This document shows, one piece after another, positions 53,401-64,000 of a stretch of DNA of 64,000 nt (its first letter is position 1; the number at the start of each line of letters is the position of its first letter). The position numbers and the translations under genes are program-made. Source of the stretch: Neocallimastix lanati (nom. inval.). Its lineage: Eukaryota > Neocallimastigomycota > Neocallimastigomycetes > Neocallimastigales > Neocallimastigaceae. Location: contig JACVTC010000007.1 of NCBI GenBank assembly GCA_016946835.1, positions 770,001 through 834,000 of the forward strand, in the 5' to 3' direction. A model generated the notes under the pieces. It was not told the origin of the DNA and searched no databases. It was given only the letters and a program-made list of their open reading frames with translations.

Positions 53401-56400
53401 GAGATGGACAATGTAATGTTATGTTAGAAACTCAACTTAGTAGAGTATATGAAAAAATTGATTTAACATTATTAAATAGATTATTAAGATTAATTTTAGA
53501 TCATAATATTGCTGATTATATGACTGCAAAAAATAATATTGTATTAAATTATAAAGATATGAATCACGTTAATGCTTATGGTCTTATTAGAGGCTTACAA
53601 TTTGCCAGTTTCATTTTCCAATATTATGGTCTTGTTTTAGATCTTCTTATTCTTGGTCTTAAGAGAGCTAGTGAAATGGCTGGTCCACCACAACTTCCAA
53701 ATGATTTCTTACAATATAAGGATATTAAAACAGAAACTCGCCATCCAATCAGATTATATTCTAGATACATTGATAAGGTTCACATAATGTTTAGATTTAC
53801 AGAAGAAGAAGCTCGTGATTTAATTCAAAGATACTTAACTGAACATCCAGATCCAAATAATGAAAATATTGTTGGTTATCCTTCAAAGAAATGTTGGCCA
53901 CGTGATTGTCGTATGCGTTTGATGAAACATGATGTTAATTTAGGTAGAGCCGTATTTTGGGATATTAAGAATCGTCTTCCAAGAAGTCTTACTACCATTG
54001 AATGGGAAGAAAGCTTTGTTAGTGTTTACAGTAAAGATAATCCAAATCTTTTATTTTCAATGTGTGGATTTGAAGTTAGAATTTTACCAAAGATTCGTAG
54101 TATTCATGAGGAATTTACGTTAAGTGAAGGTGTTTGGAATTTAATTAATGAACAAACTAAAGAAAGAACTGCTCAAGCATTCCTTAGAGTTGATGATGCT
54201 AGTCTTCAAAAGTTCCATAACAGAATTCGTCAAATTCTTATGGCATCTGGTAGTACTACATTTACAAAGATTGTTAATAAATGGAATACTGCATTAATTG
54301 GTTTAATGACATATTATCGTGAAGCTGCTGTTCATACCCGTGAGCTCTTAGATTTATTAGTAAAGTGTGAAAACAAAATCCAAACTCGTATTAAGATTGG
54401 TTTGAACTCAAAAATGCCAAGTAGATTCCCACCTGTTGTTTTCTATACACCAAAAGAATTGGGTGGTTTAGGTATGTTAAGTATGGGTCATGTGTTAATT
54501 CCACAAAGTGATTTAAGATGGAGTAAGCAAACTGAAACTGGTATTACTCATTTCAGAAGTGGTATGTCTCATGAAGAAGATCAAGTTATTCCAAATCTTT
54601 ACAGATATATTCAACCTTGGGAATCAGAATTTATCGATTCTCAACGTGTATGGGCTGAATATGCATTAAAGAGACAAGAAGCTAATGCCCAAAACAGAAG
54701 ATTAACATTAGAAGATCTTGAGGATAGTTGGGATAGAGGTATTCCAAGAATTAACACTCTTTTCCAAAAGGATAGACATACACTTGCCTATGATAAGGGA
54801 TGGCGTGTACGTACTGATTTTAAGCAATATCAAGTACTTAAGAATAATCCATTCTGGTGGACTCATACTAGACATGATGGTAAATTATGGAATTTAAATA
54901 ACTATCGTACTGATATGATTCAAGCTTTAGGTGGTGTTGAAGGTATTTTAGAACACACGTTATTCAAGGGTACTTACTTCCCAACTTGGGAAGGTTTATT
55001 CTGGGAAAAAGCATCTGGATTCGAAGAAAGTATGAAATATAAGAAATTAACAAACGCCCAACGTTCTGGTCTTAATCAAATTCCAAATCGTCGTTTCACA
55101 CTTTGGTGGTCACCAACTATTAACAGAGCAAATGTCTATGTCGGTTTCAGAGTACAATTAGATTTAACAGGTATTTACATGAATGGTAAAATTCCAACTT
55201 TAAAGATTTCATTAATTCAAATTTTCAGAGCTCACTTGTGGCAAAAGATTCACGAAAGTATCGTTATGGATTTGTGTCAAGTTTTTGATCAAGAGTTAGA
55301 AGCCCTCGAAATCGAAACGGTTCAAAAGGAAACTATTCACCCACGTAAGTCATATAAAATGAACTCATCCTGTGCTGATATTTTATTATTTGCTGCTTAC
55401 AAATGGAATGTTAGTAAACCAAGTTTATTGAACGATACAAAGGATTCCTTTGATGGTGCCACCACCCAAAAGTTCTGGATTGATGTTCAATTGCGTTGGG
55501 GTGATTTTGATTCTCATGATATTGAACGTTACGTTCGTGCAAAATACTTAGAATACACTACTGATAATATGAGTATATATCCATCACCAACCGGTACTAT
55601 GATTGGTATTGATCTAGCTTATAATTTGCATAGTGCCTACGGTAATTGGTTTGCAGGTATGAAACCATTGATTCAACAAGCCATGGCTAAAATTATTAAA
55701 GCTAACCCAGCTCTCTATGTATTAAGAGAACGTGTTAGAAAGGGTCTTCAACTTTATTCTTCTGAACCAACTGAACCATATCTTTCATCTAGTAACTATC
55801 TTGAACTTTTCAGTAATCAAATTATTTGGTTCGTTGATGATACTAATGTCTATCGTGTTACTATTCACAAAACATTCGAAGGTAATTTAACGACTAAACC
55901 AATTAATGGTGCTATTTTCATTTTCAACCCTAGAACTGGTCAACTCTTCCTTAAGATCATTCACACTAGTGTATGGGCAGGTCAAAAACGTTTAGGTCAA
56001 TTAGCTAAATGGAAGACTGCAGAAGAAGTTGCAGCTCTTATTCGTTCCTTACCAGTTGAAGAACAACCAAAACAAATTATTGTTACTCGTAAAGGTATGT
56101 TAGATCCACTTGAAGTTCACTTACTCGATTTCCCAAACATTGTTATTAAGGGTAGTGAATTACAACTTCCATTCCAAGCATGTTTGAAGATTGAAAAATT
56201 CGGTGATTTAATTTTGAAAGCTATTGAACCACAAATGGTTCTTTTCAATTTATATGATGATTGGTTAAAGACAGTTAGTAGTCACACTGCTTTCTCACGT
56301 CTCATTATGATTCTTCGTGCCCTTCATATTAACAATGAAAAAACTAAAATTATTTTAAGACCAGATAAGAATACAGTTACCGAACCACATCACATTTGGC

Positions 56401-57545
56401 CAACTCTTACGGATGATGAATGGATTACCCTCGAAAATAAACTAAAAGATCTTATTCTTGGTGATTATGGTAAAAAGAATAACGTAAATGTAGCTAGTTT
56501 AACTGCTCCAGAAATTCGTGATATTATTTTAGGTATGGAAATTTCAGCGCCAAGTTTACAGAGACAACAAATTGTTGAAATAGATAAACAAAATAAGGAA
56601 CAAAGTCAACTTACCGCTGTTACCACTAAAACTCAAAATATTCATGGTGATGAAATGATCGTAACTACAACTTCCAACTACGAATCCCAAACCTTCTCAT
56701 CTAAGACCGAATGGAGAGTTCGTGCTATTTCTAGTACCAACTTACATCTTAGAACAAATCATATTTATGTTGATTCCGATGATATTAAGGAAACCGGTTA
56801 TACCTATATTTTACCAAAGAATATATTGAAGAAATTTATTTGTATTAGTGATCTTAGAACACAAATTGCTGGTTACCTCTATGGTGTCAGTCCACCAGAC
56901 AATGCTCAAGTTAAAGAAATTAGATGTATTGTTCTCGTTCCACAATGGGGTACGCATCAACAAGTTCATCTACCCGCTCAAATACCTGAACATGAATACC
57001 TAAGAAACTTAGAACCATTAGGTTGGATCCATACTCAACCTGCCTTATTACCACAACTTAGTCCAATTGATGTTACCATTCATTCAAAGATTATGGCCGA
57101 TAATAAATCTTGGAATGGTGAAAAGACGGTTATTATTACCTGTAGTTTTACCCCTGGTTCATGTTCCCTCACGGCTTATAAGGTAACACCAGCAGGTTAT
57201 GAATGGGGTCGTAATAATAAGGATAATACTGCTAATCCTCCGGGTTACCTACCCTCTTACTATGAAAAGGTACAGATGTTATTGAGTGATCGTTTCCTCG
57301 GCTATTTCATGGTACCAGAACCAGATGGTGTTTGGAATTATCACTTTATGGGTGCTAAACATAGAACGGAAATGAAATATACCTTACAACTTGATACGCC
57401 AAAGAGTTTCTTTGATGAATGTCACCGTCCAAGTCATTTCTTAAACTTTTCTGGATTAGAAAGTGATGGATTTACTAATGTAGGATCAGGCGTTAATACT
57501 GCTGAAATGAATCAAGAAGTTGATATTGAAGATGAATTTGCTTAG
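49902..57545 (+). CDS. PRP8: Pre-mRNA-processing-splicing factor 8 (spliceosome core), 4 exons
   Basis: Exons 49902-50288, 50511-50682, 50836-52183 and 52331-57545 give 2373 codons, near the 2335-2413 of known Prp8. The order of domains is Pro-rich N-terminus, Prp8 N-terminal domain, the reverse-transcriptase-like and linker parts (about 800-1650), endonuclease-like and RNase H-like domains (about 1650-2040), and the C-terminal Jab1/MPN domain (about 2090-2345, with [20 protein letters not shown]). Landmarks include [20 protein letters not shown] at the start of exon 4 and [20 protein letters not shown]. Prp8 cradles the catalytic RNA core in U5 snRNP and serves both major and minor spliceosomes. 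After HRPSHFLNF the C-terminal tail is about 35 residues, longer and more acidic than in animals. Codon use is C-biased compared with neighbours, fitting a conserved gene. Confidence 0.98.
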
Positions 57546-57561
57546 AGTGTGTAAAGAAAAG

Positions 57562-57600
<39 letters not shown>

Positions 57601-57602
57601 AA

Positions 57603-57635
<33 letters not shown>

Positions 57636-58173
57636 TCAATTATAATGAGTATCATAATTTAAATAATTCAACTATTTTTATTTATATATATATATATATT
57701 TTTTTTTTTTAATCAATATAAATATTATAAACCTATTATTTCATCTTTCAATACTATAAATATATATATATATATATATATATAAATACTTTTTTATTTC
57801 AATTATAAGCATAATATTTTTTTATTTTTTTATTTTTATTTTTATTTTATTTTTATTTTTTTTTTTTTTTTATTTATTTAGTCATATATATAATTAATTA
57901 ATTTATAATTTAAAATAGAATAAAACATATGTTAACATTTAACCGTTTAAAAAAATTTTTTTTTTTAAATAAAAAATAAAAATAAAAAAATAAATAAATA
58001 AAAAAAAAAATTTTTTTTTTTTTTTATTTAAATAGATTATTTTCTCTTTATATACATATATATATATTATTATTATTATTATTATGATTATTTTCATTGG
58101 GATTGAGATTGGGATTGGGATTATTTTTTGTTTTTGTCTTTTATTTTTGTATTTTTGTTTTTATTTTTGTTTC

Positions 58174-58213
<40 letters not shown>

Positions 58214-58445
58214 CTAGGAAGAAAATAGTAGATCGAATAGGTGGTTTAGCATAGTGATGTCATTTTTTTTTTTTTTTTTTTTTTTTTTTGCTTTATTTAT
58301 TATAATTCATGGTCAATACATTTTAAAATGAAGAAATACACTATAAATATATAAAGATTAAAAAATAAAAAAATAATAAAATAATAAAATAAAAAAAAAA
58401 AATAAATAAAATAAATAAATAAATAAAATAATAAAATAATAAAAT

Positions 58446-58477
<32 letters not shown>

Positions 58478-58512
58478 AATAAATAAATAAAGTGAAAGTT
58501 AACACAGTGAAG

Positions 58513-58548
<36 letters not shown>

Positions 58549-58939
58549 TATTTAAATTTTTTTTTTTTTTTTTTCGATATTATGAAATGAAATGAATTGA
58601 GATTATTTCTACCAAAAACAAAAAAAACAAAAAAAAAATAAAAAAATAAATAAATAAAACTAAATATATATATATATATATATAATATATATATAGTTAA
58701 TAAAATTAAAAAATAAAAAATAAAAATAAAAAGTAGAAATTAAATTTGTAAAAGTCTTTGTTAACAGTACCTCATCAAAAGCTAAAATTCCACCAAGAAG
58801 GATTTTTTTTTTTTTTTTTTTTAGACATGGAAGAGAATACACTTCCATAATTTTAATAATTTTATTAATAAAAAAATACATGTAGATGAAAAGTACATTT
58901 GAAATTAAAAAATAAAAATAAAAGTTAAAAAAATAAAAA
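57546..58939. other. AT-rich 3' flank of PRP8
   Basis: Contains A and T homopolymers (57561-57598, 58169-58211, 58262-58289, 58440-58470, 58509-58543) and TA runs. A hairpin TGGAAG/CTTCCA lies at about 58828-58847. TTCCACCAAGAAGG at 58788-58801 is the reverse complement of a 14-mer in the island at 7269-7282. No protein gene is supported. Confidence 0.6.
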
Positions 58940-59392
58940 ATAAAAAAGCTCAAAATTACTATGTATTTCGGCAAGTTGTACTATGCGGGAATTTTTCCCT
59001 TCCTAACGAATAAAAAAAAAAAATAAAAATAAAACCTAGAAGTAACATCTTTAAAATAGATAGTGTAGTGTCCACTAAACTCTCCCCGGATTCATTATTT
59101 ATTGAACTACTAGGGCGAGATTCACCCTTCGTAGAAATAGATGATGATTCCTGTATTTATCATTATGCCTTATCAGTACGAGATCGACGCACTTGGTTAA
59201 GTTTGGTATTTTACAATACCTATCAAATAATAGCTCAAATGAACTACTTATGATAGGTATTGCCCTCGTTAAGAATTTCGCCAAACCCACAATTTTTTGG
59301 AACAGGTAACTCAGAGTACCTTTGAAAAGTAGTTCATTTAATTGTCTCTGTTGACGGGAGGGGGAAATTAAAGGTTTTTTTTTTTTTTTTTT
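58940..59392 (+). ncRNA. GC-richer island with pseudoknot potential and terminal T run: candidate RNA
   Basis: Base composition is near normal and no convincing protein frame exists. AATACCTATCA (59215-59225) pairs perfectly with TGATAGGTATT (59251-59261). AAATGAACTACTT (59237-59249), inside that loop, pairs perfectly with AAGTAGTTCATTT (59327-59339). This is an H-type pseudoknot with stems of 11 and 13 bp and a 1-nt junction. GGTATT (59205-59210) can instead pair with AATACC (59215-59220), competing with the first stem. A 5-bp hairpin AGGTA/TACCT follows (59304-59321). The segment ends in T18 (59375-59392), a possible RNA polymerase III terminator. Strand, 5' end and transcription are inference; a transposon remnant remains possible. 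Confidence 0.4.
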
Positions 59393-60076
59393 ATAGCCGC
59401 AATTATTGCAAACTTTAATCTTTATATAATTAAAGGTAATTTCCTTATTTCACTTCTAAACAAAATAAATAAAATTTAGATTTATCCTTGTTCGGTACCT
59501 TTAATTACCTTAATTTTTTTGTATCCATATTCGATCAATATACTTCAATAACATCACTAAACTTTTTTTCTTTTTACACTTTTATTTATTAAATTTATAA
59601 ATTCATTATTATTTATAGTAGGATATACAAAAATAAGAAATGAACCTTTAAACCTAAATAATAGAGTATTAAATATTCACTTTTATTTTTTTATAATTTA
59701 ATTTTTGCTTATTTTATTTTATTTTATTTTTAATTTAATTTATTTTTTGCTTATTTTATTTTATTTTTAACAATTAAGAATATATATATATTTTTTTAAA
59801 ATTCTTTTCATTTTTTTTTTTTTTTTTTTTTTCTAATAATCTTTTACAATTCTATACAATTATTTAATTTTATATATTTATTTATATCTATTATCTATAT
59901 TTTTAAATTATTTTATTTTTTTACATAATCGTTAATAATTAGAAACAAAAATCTTTTTTTTTTTTTTTTTAATGTTCTTTTTTTTTTAAAAAAAAAAAAT
60001 TAATAATATAAAGATAGTTTTTTTTTATATATATAAAAGTATTTAACTAATTATTTAGTTATCTAATTTAACATTT
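59393..60076. other. 3' flank of the TrpB-like gene
   Basis: A/T-rich; AATTAAAGGT near 59430 and ACCTTTAATT near 59498 form a 10-bp inverted repeat. No gene is visible. Confidence 0.6.
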
Positions 60077-61738
60077 TTAGCATTTAAGAAGATCAAATTC
60101 CTTTCTATCAACATATTCTGGGAAGTTTTCAATAACATAGTCAACATCCTTGTCACCACGACCACTAATGTTACATAAAATAATATCATCTGGGTATTGC
60201 TTAGCTAACTTAACAGCTTGAACGAAACCGTGTGATGATTCTAAAGCTGGAATAACACCTTCAGCCTTAGAAAGTAAGAAGAAGGCTTCTAAAGCTTCAT
60301 GATCATTAGCACCACATGGAATAGTTCTTTCAATTTCCTTTAAGAAGGCATGTTCTGGTCCAACAGATGGGTAACAGAGACCACTAGCAACAGAGTGAGA
60401 CTTGTACTCACCATTTTCATCTTGTAAGACGTAGGAATAAGAACCGTGTAAGGATCCTCTGTGTCCGTAAAGTAAGCAAGCAGCATGATCTCCAAACTTA
60501 GTACCTCTACCTAATGGTTCAACTGGATATAACTTAATATCCTTGTTATCAAGGAAGGCAGTAAAAGTACCAAGAGAGTTAGAACCACCACCAAGACAAG
60601 CAACAACGTGGTTTGGAAGTCTACCGGTTTGTTCTAAAATTTGTTCACGAGCTTCATCACCAATAACTCTTTGGAATTCTCTGACAAGATATGGCCATGG
60701 ATGAACGGCAACAACAGAACCAATACATTGGAAGACTTCATCTGGATGTTCACTGAAGTAAGCAATAGAAGCATCGTTAGCTTCCTTAAGAGACTTACCA
60801 CCAACATCAACTGGAATAACTTCAGCACCAAGAACTCTCATCTTAGAAACATTTGGATGTTCCTTAGCAACATCAATAGTACCCATGAAAATCTTACAAT
60901 CTAAACCAAAGTGAGCAGCAGCAGTAGCAACAGCTAAACCATGTTGACCAGCACCAGTACCGGCAACAAGACATTTTTTACCTAATTTCTTAGCTATAAG
61001 AGCTTCAGCCATACAGTGGTTAAGTTTGTGAGCACCAGTGTGATTTAAGTCTTCACGCTTAATGAAGATTCTACCACTTTTACCGTTGTTATTCTTTTTA
61101 ATCATTTCTTCAATTCTCTTACATTCATAAAGAGGAGTTGGACGACCTTGGAAGTTCTTACGAATTTCTCTGAGAGCATCTCTGAATTCATCAGTTGGAA
61201 TATATTCTTTAAGCATTCTAGTAATTTCAATGCTTGCTTCAATAAATGGAGCTGGATTTGTAGCAAGATCTTTAACACTTTCATTACAAACACCACCGAA
61301 GATACCAAAGTAACCTTCTTCATCTGGGTATTGACCCTTGTACTTATAACCATAGATATTATTTTTCATTTCAATCATTTTCTTTTCTCTTTCTTCACGT
61401 TCTTTACCTTGTAAAACACCCTTTGGAGGAGTCATACCAAGTCTCATCATTTCCATAAACATTTCTGGAGTCATAAATGGTGGCATACCTGGAGCACCGG
61501 CTGGTGGACCGCCAGCTGGGGCATCAACTGGTTTAGTTGGAGCAGCTGAAGCTTGTTCTTTTGGAGCATCAACTGGAGCTTGTTCCTTTGGAGTTTCAGC
61601 TCCTGGAGCTGGCTTACCCTTCATTAACATGGCCAAAATTTCTGGTGGTGGACCATTTGGAAACTTTTCCTTTAAGTGTGGTGGTGGACCATTTGGGAAC
61701 ATTTTTTTAACAAATTCTGGAACTTGATCTCCTTCCAT
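60077..61738 (-). CDS. trpB: Stand-alone TrpB-like PLP enzyme with altered active site, intronless
   Basis: One frame of 553 codons. Residues 1-125 are a Pro/Ala-rich extension with the repeat FPNGPPP (14-20, 26-32) and a helical Glu/Lys segment. The TrpB fold follows: PLP lysine K238 in HTGAHKLN, GAGQHG (262-267), phosphate-binding GGGSN (383-387), ALESSH (498-503) and SGRGDKD (525-531). TrpB normally joins indole and serine to make tryptophan with TrpA; most fungi carry a fused alpha-beta enzyme (TRP5), and no alpha part is present here. Three positions conserved in E. coli TrpB differ: E109 is G260, R141 is K292, D305 is C455. The first is the catalytic acid-base; the other two form the closing salt bridge. 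A different reaction, or a non-catalytic role, is therefore likely. Lack of introns and of fusion suggests horizontal transfer. Codon use is strongly biased, as for high expression. Confidence 0.88.
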   Translation of the reverse strand: MEGDQVPEFVKKMFPNGPPPHLKEKFPNGPPPEILAMLMKGKPAPGAETPKEQAPVDAPKEQASAAPTKPVDAPAGGPPAGAPGMPPFMTPEMFMEMMRLGMTPPKGVLQGKEREEREKKMIEMKNNIYGYKYKGQYPDEEGYFGIFGGVCNESVKDLATNPAPFIEASIEITRMLKEYIPTDEFRDALREIRKNFQGRPTPLYECKRIEEMIKKNNNGKSGRIFIKREDLNHTGAHKLNHCMAEALIAKKLGKKCLVAGTGAGQHGLAVATAAAHFGLDCKIFMGTIDVAKEHPNVSKMRVLGAEVIPVDVGGKSLKEANDASIAYFSEHPDEVFQCIGSVVAVHPWPYLVREFQRVIGDEAREQILEQTGRLPNHVVACLGGGSNSLGTFTAFLDNKDIKLYPVEPLGRGTKFGDHAACLLYGHRGSLHGSYSYVLQDENGEYKSHSVASGLCYPSVGPEHAFLKEIERTIPCGANDHEALEAFFLLSKAEGVIPALESSHGFVQAVKLAKQYPDDIILCNISGRGDKDVDYVIENFPEYVDRKEFDLLKC

Positions 61739-63260
61739 TTTTTTTTATATTTTTTTCACTTTATTTTCATTTATTAAATATTATTTTTATATGTTAGATA
61801 TTATTTATATAATATTTTATAATATAAATATAACAATTAATTATTAATATAAATATATTCATTTAAATCAATTCTTATTATTATATTCTTTAATAAAATA
61901 ATTTATAATTTTAAACTAATTAATAATTTAAAACTATTTTTTTTTTTTTTTTTTTAATTTTAATTTTTGGATCTTTTTTTTTTTACTATTTTTATTTTGA
62001 AATATTATATATGTCAATATTTTATAAGCTATTTTTTATAACTTTCTCTTTTAAAAAAAATAATAAAAAATAAAATTCAAACTTTCATTAAATAAAAAAT
62101 AATAAATAAAAATAAATAATAACTTGTTTTATATTCCAACCATTCAAAATAATTACCTTATTTAATATAATTTGTATAAACAATGAAAATTTTTTGTTGT
62201 AAAATAAAAAATTCACGACTTTTCAAACCTTTATATACAAAAAAATTTTTATATATAATCTTTTATTAAATAAATTGAAACAATTTAAAATGATTTTTAA
62301 AGAATAAATAAATAAATAAATTAAAATATATAAAAAAGTTTATTTAATAAATAAATAATATATATCTAGATAAATATACATGTACAATTTATTTTATTAT
62401 TAATCTTAATAATTATAATAAAATTTATATTTCCATATCAACTCTATTAATTAAAATTTTATTTGAAATTTTTATTAAAAAAAAAAAAAATTTCGAATTT
62501 TTATTAAAGAAATTAAAAATAAATGAATAAATGAAATAATATATAAGACTCATATAATATATATATATATTACAAATATATTATAGTATGAAATCTTAAT
62601 TATTAATAATCTTTGAAAAAAAAAAATAAAAAATTATATATATAAATATTTTTTTTATCCTTAATTAATTTTTTCAAAAATAATATTTTAAGGAAAAAGA
62701 AAAATACAAATTAAATTGTATCTTATATAATAAAAAAATAAATAAGTAAATAAAAAAAAGCAAAAATATATAAATAAAGTAGCTATAGATATATAATATT
62801 CTTGATATATCAAAAACAATTAAAGTTATTATAGTGCATGGATATAGAAATACTTCACTGATTATACTTTTTCATCTAATTATTAATCTTCAATCTTATT
62901 GGATAGCAATTAATTTCTTTAATATAAATTTGAAATTATTTTTATGATTAATAATCAAATAAATAATAAATAAATATTTAAACCTTAAAACATTTAAATA
63001 TGATAATTAAATAATTACCAATAAATAGATAAATATAATTATTTATATTTATACTAAAAAAAAAAAAAATGATTAATAATCAATATCAATAATAAAAATA
63101 AATAAATAAAAAATATAAAAATTCACTAATCCCTAAACCTTTTTTGTATCTTCTTTTTTTATTTTTTCTTTTTATTATTTAAATATTAAATTTACTTATA
63201 ATTTATATGAAATTAATTTTTTTTTTTTTTTTTAGAATTCATTAATTTATAGTTTACATG

Positions 63261-63302
<42 letters not shown>

Positions 63303-64000
63303 ATATCTGTTTAATTTTGTTTAAACTATTCTTTTGTAAATGAAACAAGTTTATTTATATCTATTAATATTAATAAGAAATTTTAAAGTACATATATTTT
63401 TATAATAACAAATTTATATAGGAAAAATTTTAATTCATCCTATATTATGGTCCATGAAAAAAAAAAATAAAAAAAGGGCTTATTTAAAATATATATATTA
63501 TAACGTTTCTAATATTAAAAATATTTGCATTAATTGAATATATACACCTCTTATCTTTAAAGATAATTTTAAAAAACTAATTATTTACTTTCATCATTTA
63601 ATTCCTCCCCAACTAACTGCAATTATTTTTATTTATCATATAGCAAAAACTATGGATTATTAAAGTTTAATTATAATATTTTTTTATTTTTTTTGGTTGT
63701 TTGTTTGTTTGTTTGTTTGATATCAATTATAATTATATGGAAACATATTACACAAATATAATTGGTTAATTAAATGTTTCTATTATATATACATATAAAA
63801 AAAAAAAAAAAGAAATTAAATATATTAATTAAAAAAGTCTTTTTTTTTTTAAATATACAATAATATAAAATAGAAAAGGATACTTCTTTTTATAATAATT
63901 AAAGTTATAAATTGATTAAGTCCTAAATCTTTAATATAAAAAAGTGTTTAAGGATTAATCAAATACCAATATAAATTTAATTTATTTAAATGATTTTTAA
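61739..64000. other. AT desert upstream of the TrpB-like gene
   Basis: Must contain the promoter of the minus-strand gene. It holds A tracts (63266-63300), T tracts and a (GTTT)n run at about 63698-63718. No coding frame or structured island was seen. Confidence 0.7.

Noticed and set aside
59068-59253. Plus-strand frame of about 60 codons
   Set aside because: It starts at a GTG, has no conserved motif, and overlaps the perfect pseudoknot stems, which explain the composition better.
60077-61738. Part of a tryptophan biosynthesis or secondary-metabolite cluster
   Set aside because: No other amino-acid or secondary-metabolism gene lies nearby; the neighbours are AT desert and PRP8.

Overview
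The window looks like nuclear DNA of a fungus with an extremely A+T-rich genome, most probably an anaerobic gut fungus (Neocallimastigomycota). The sequence shows intergenic DNA that is almost only A and T, long homopolymer tracts and AAT/ATT microsatellites, and genes cut by many short AT-rich GT-AG introns. It also shows a Spa2-type polarisome scaffold, which points to Fungi. The phylum assignment is inference from composition and gene content, not from a marker gene.

Layout. 1-6062: a 7-bp satellite, then a 15-exon SPA2-like gene (+). 6063-8741: AT desert with two islands of normal base composition, a structured putative RNA (7243-7655) and a tRNA-headed SINE (7875-8300) flanked by exact 15-bp target-site duplications. 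8742-11037: six-exon PEX2 peroxin (-). 11038-16896: gene-poor, with a decayed Gln/Asn-rich pseudogene and a small 57-codon ORF. 16897-19006: SR splicing factor (+). 20340-23108: cytosolic seryl-tRNA synthetase (-). 24281-30801: 21-exon Kap120/importin-11 karyopherin (+), which contains a textbook U12-type AT-AC intron (28213-28427). 32889-34178: intronless orphan membrane protein (+). 35415-38856: protein with four C2HC zinc fingers and a long Asn-rich spacer (-). 39690-40449: two related inverted-repeat transposons with 9-10 bp target duplications. 40960-42914: PQ-loop protein SLC66A2/Any1 type (-). 44563-48281: ribosome-biogenesis factor TSR1 (-), divergent from the spliceosome core gene PRP8 (49902-57545, +). 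58940-59392: a GC-richer island that can fold as an H-type pseudoknot competing with a hairpin and ends in a long T run. 60077-61738: intronless stand-alone TrpB-like PLP enzyme (-) in which three canonical tryptophan-synthase positions are altered. 61739-64000: AT-rich DNA without a recognisable gene.

The genes are mostly single-copy housekeeping genes (splicing, translation, ribosome assembly, nuclear import, polarity) and do not form a cluster. PRP8, the SR protein and the U12 intron are linked by theme only: Prp8 is a shared core component of the major and minor spliceosomes. Exon models were joined by hand so that every junction keeps frame; all totals are divisible by three.
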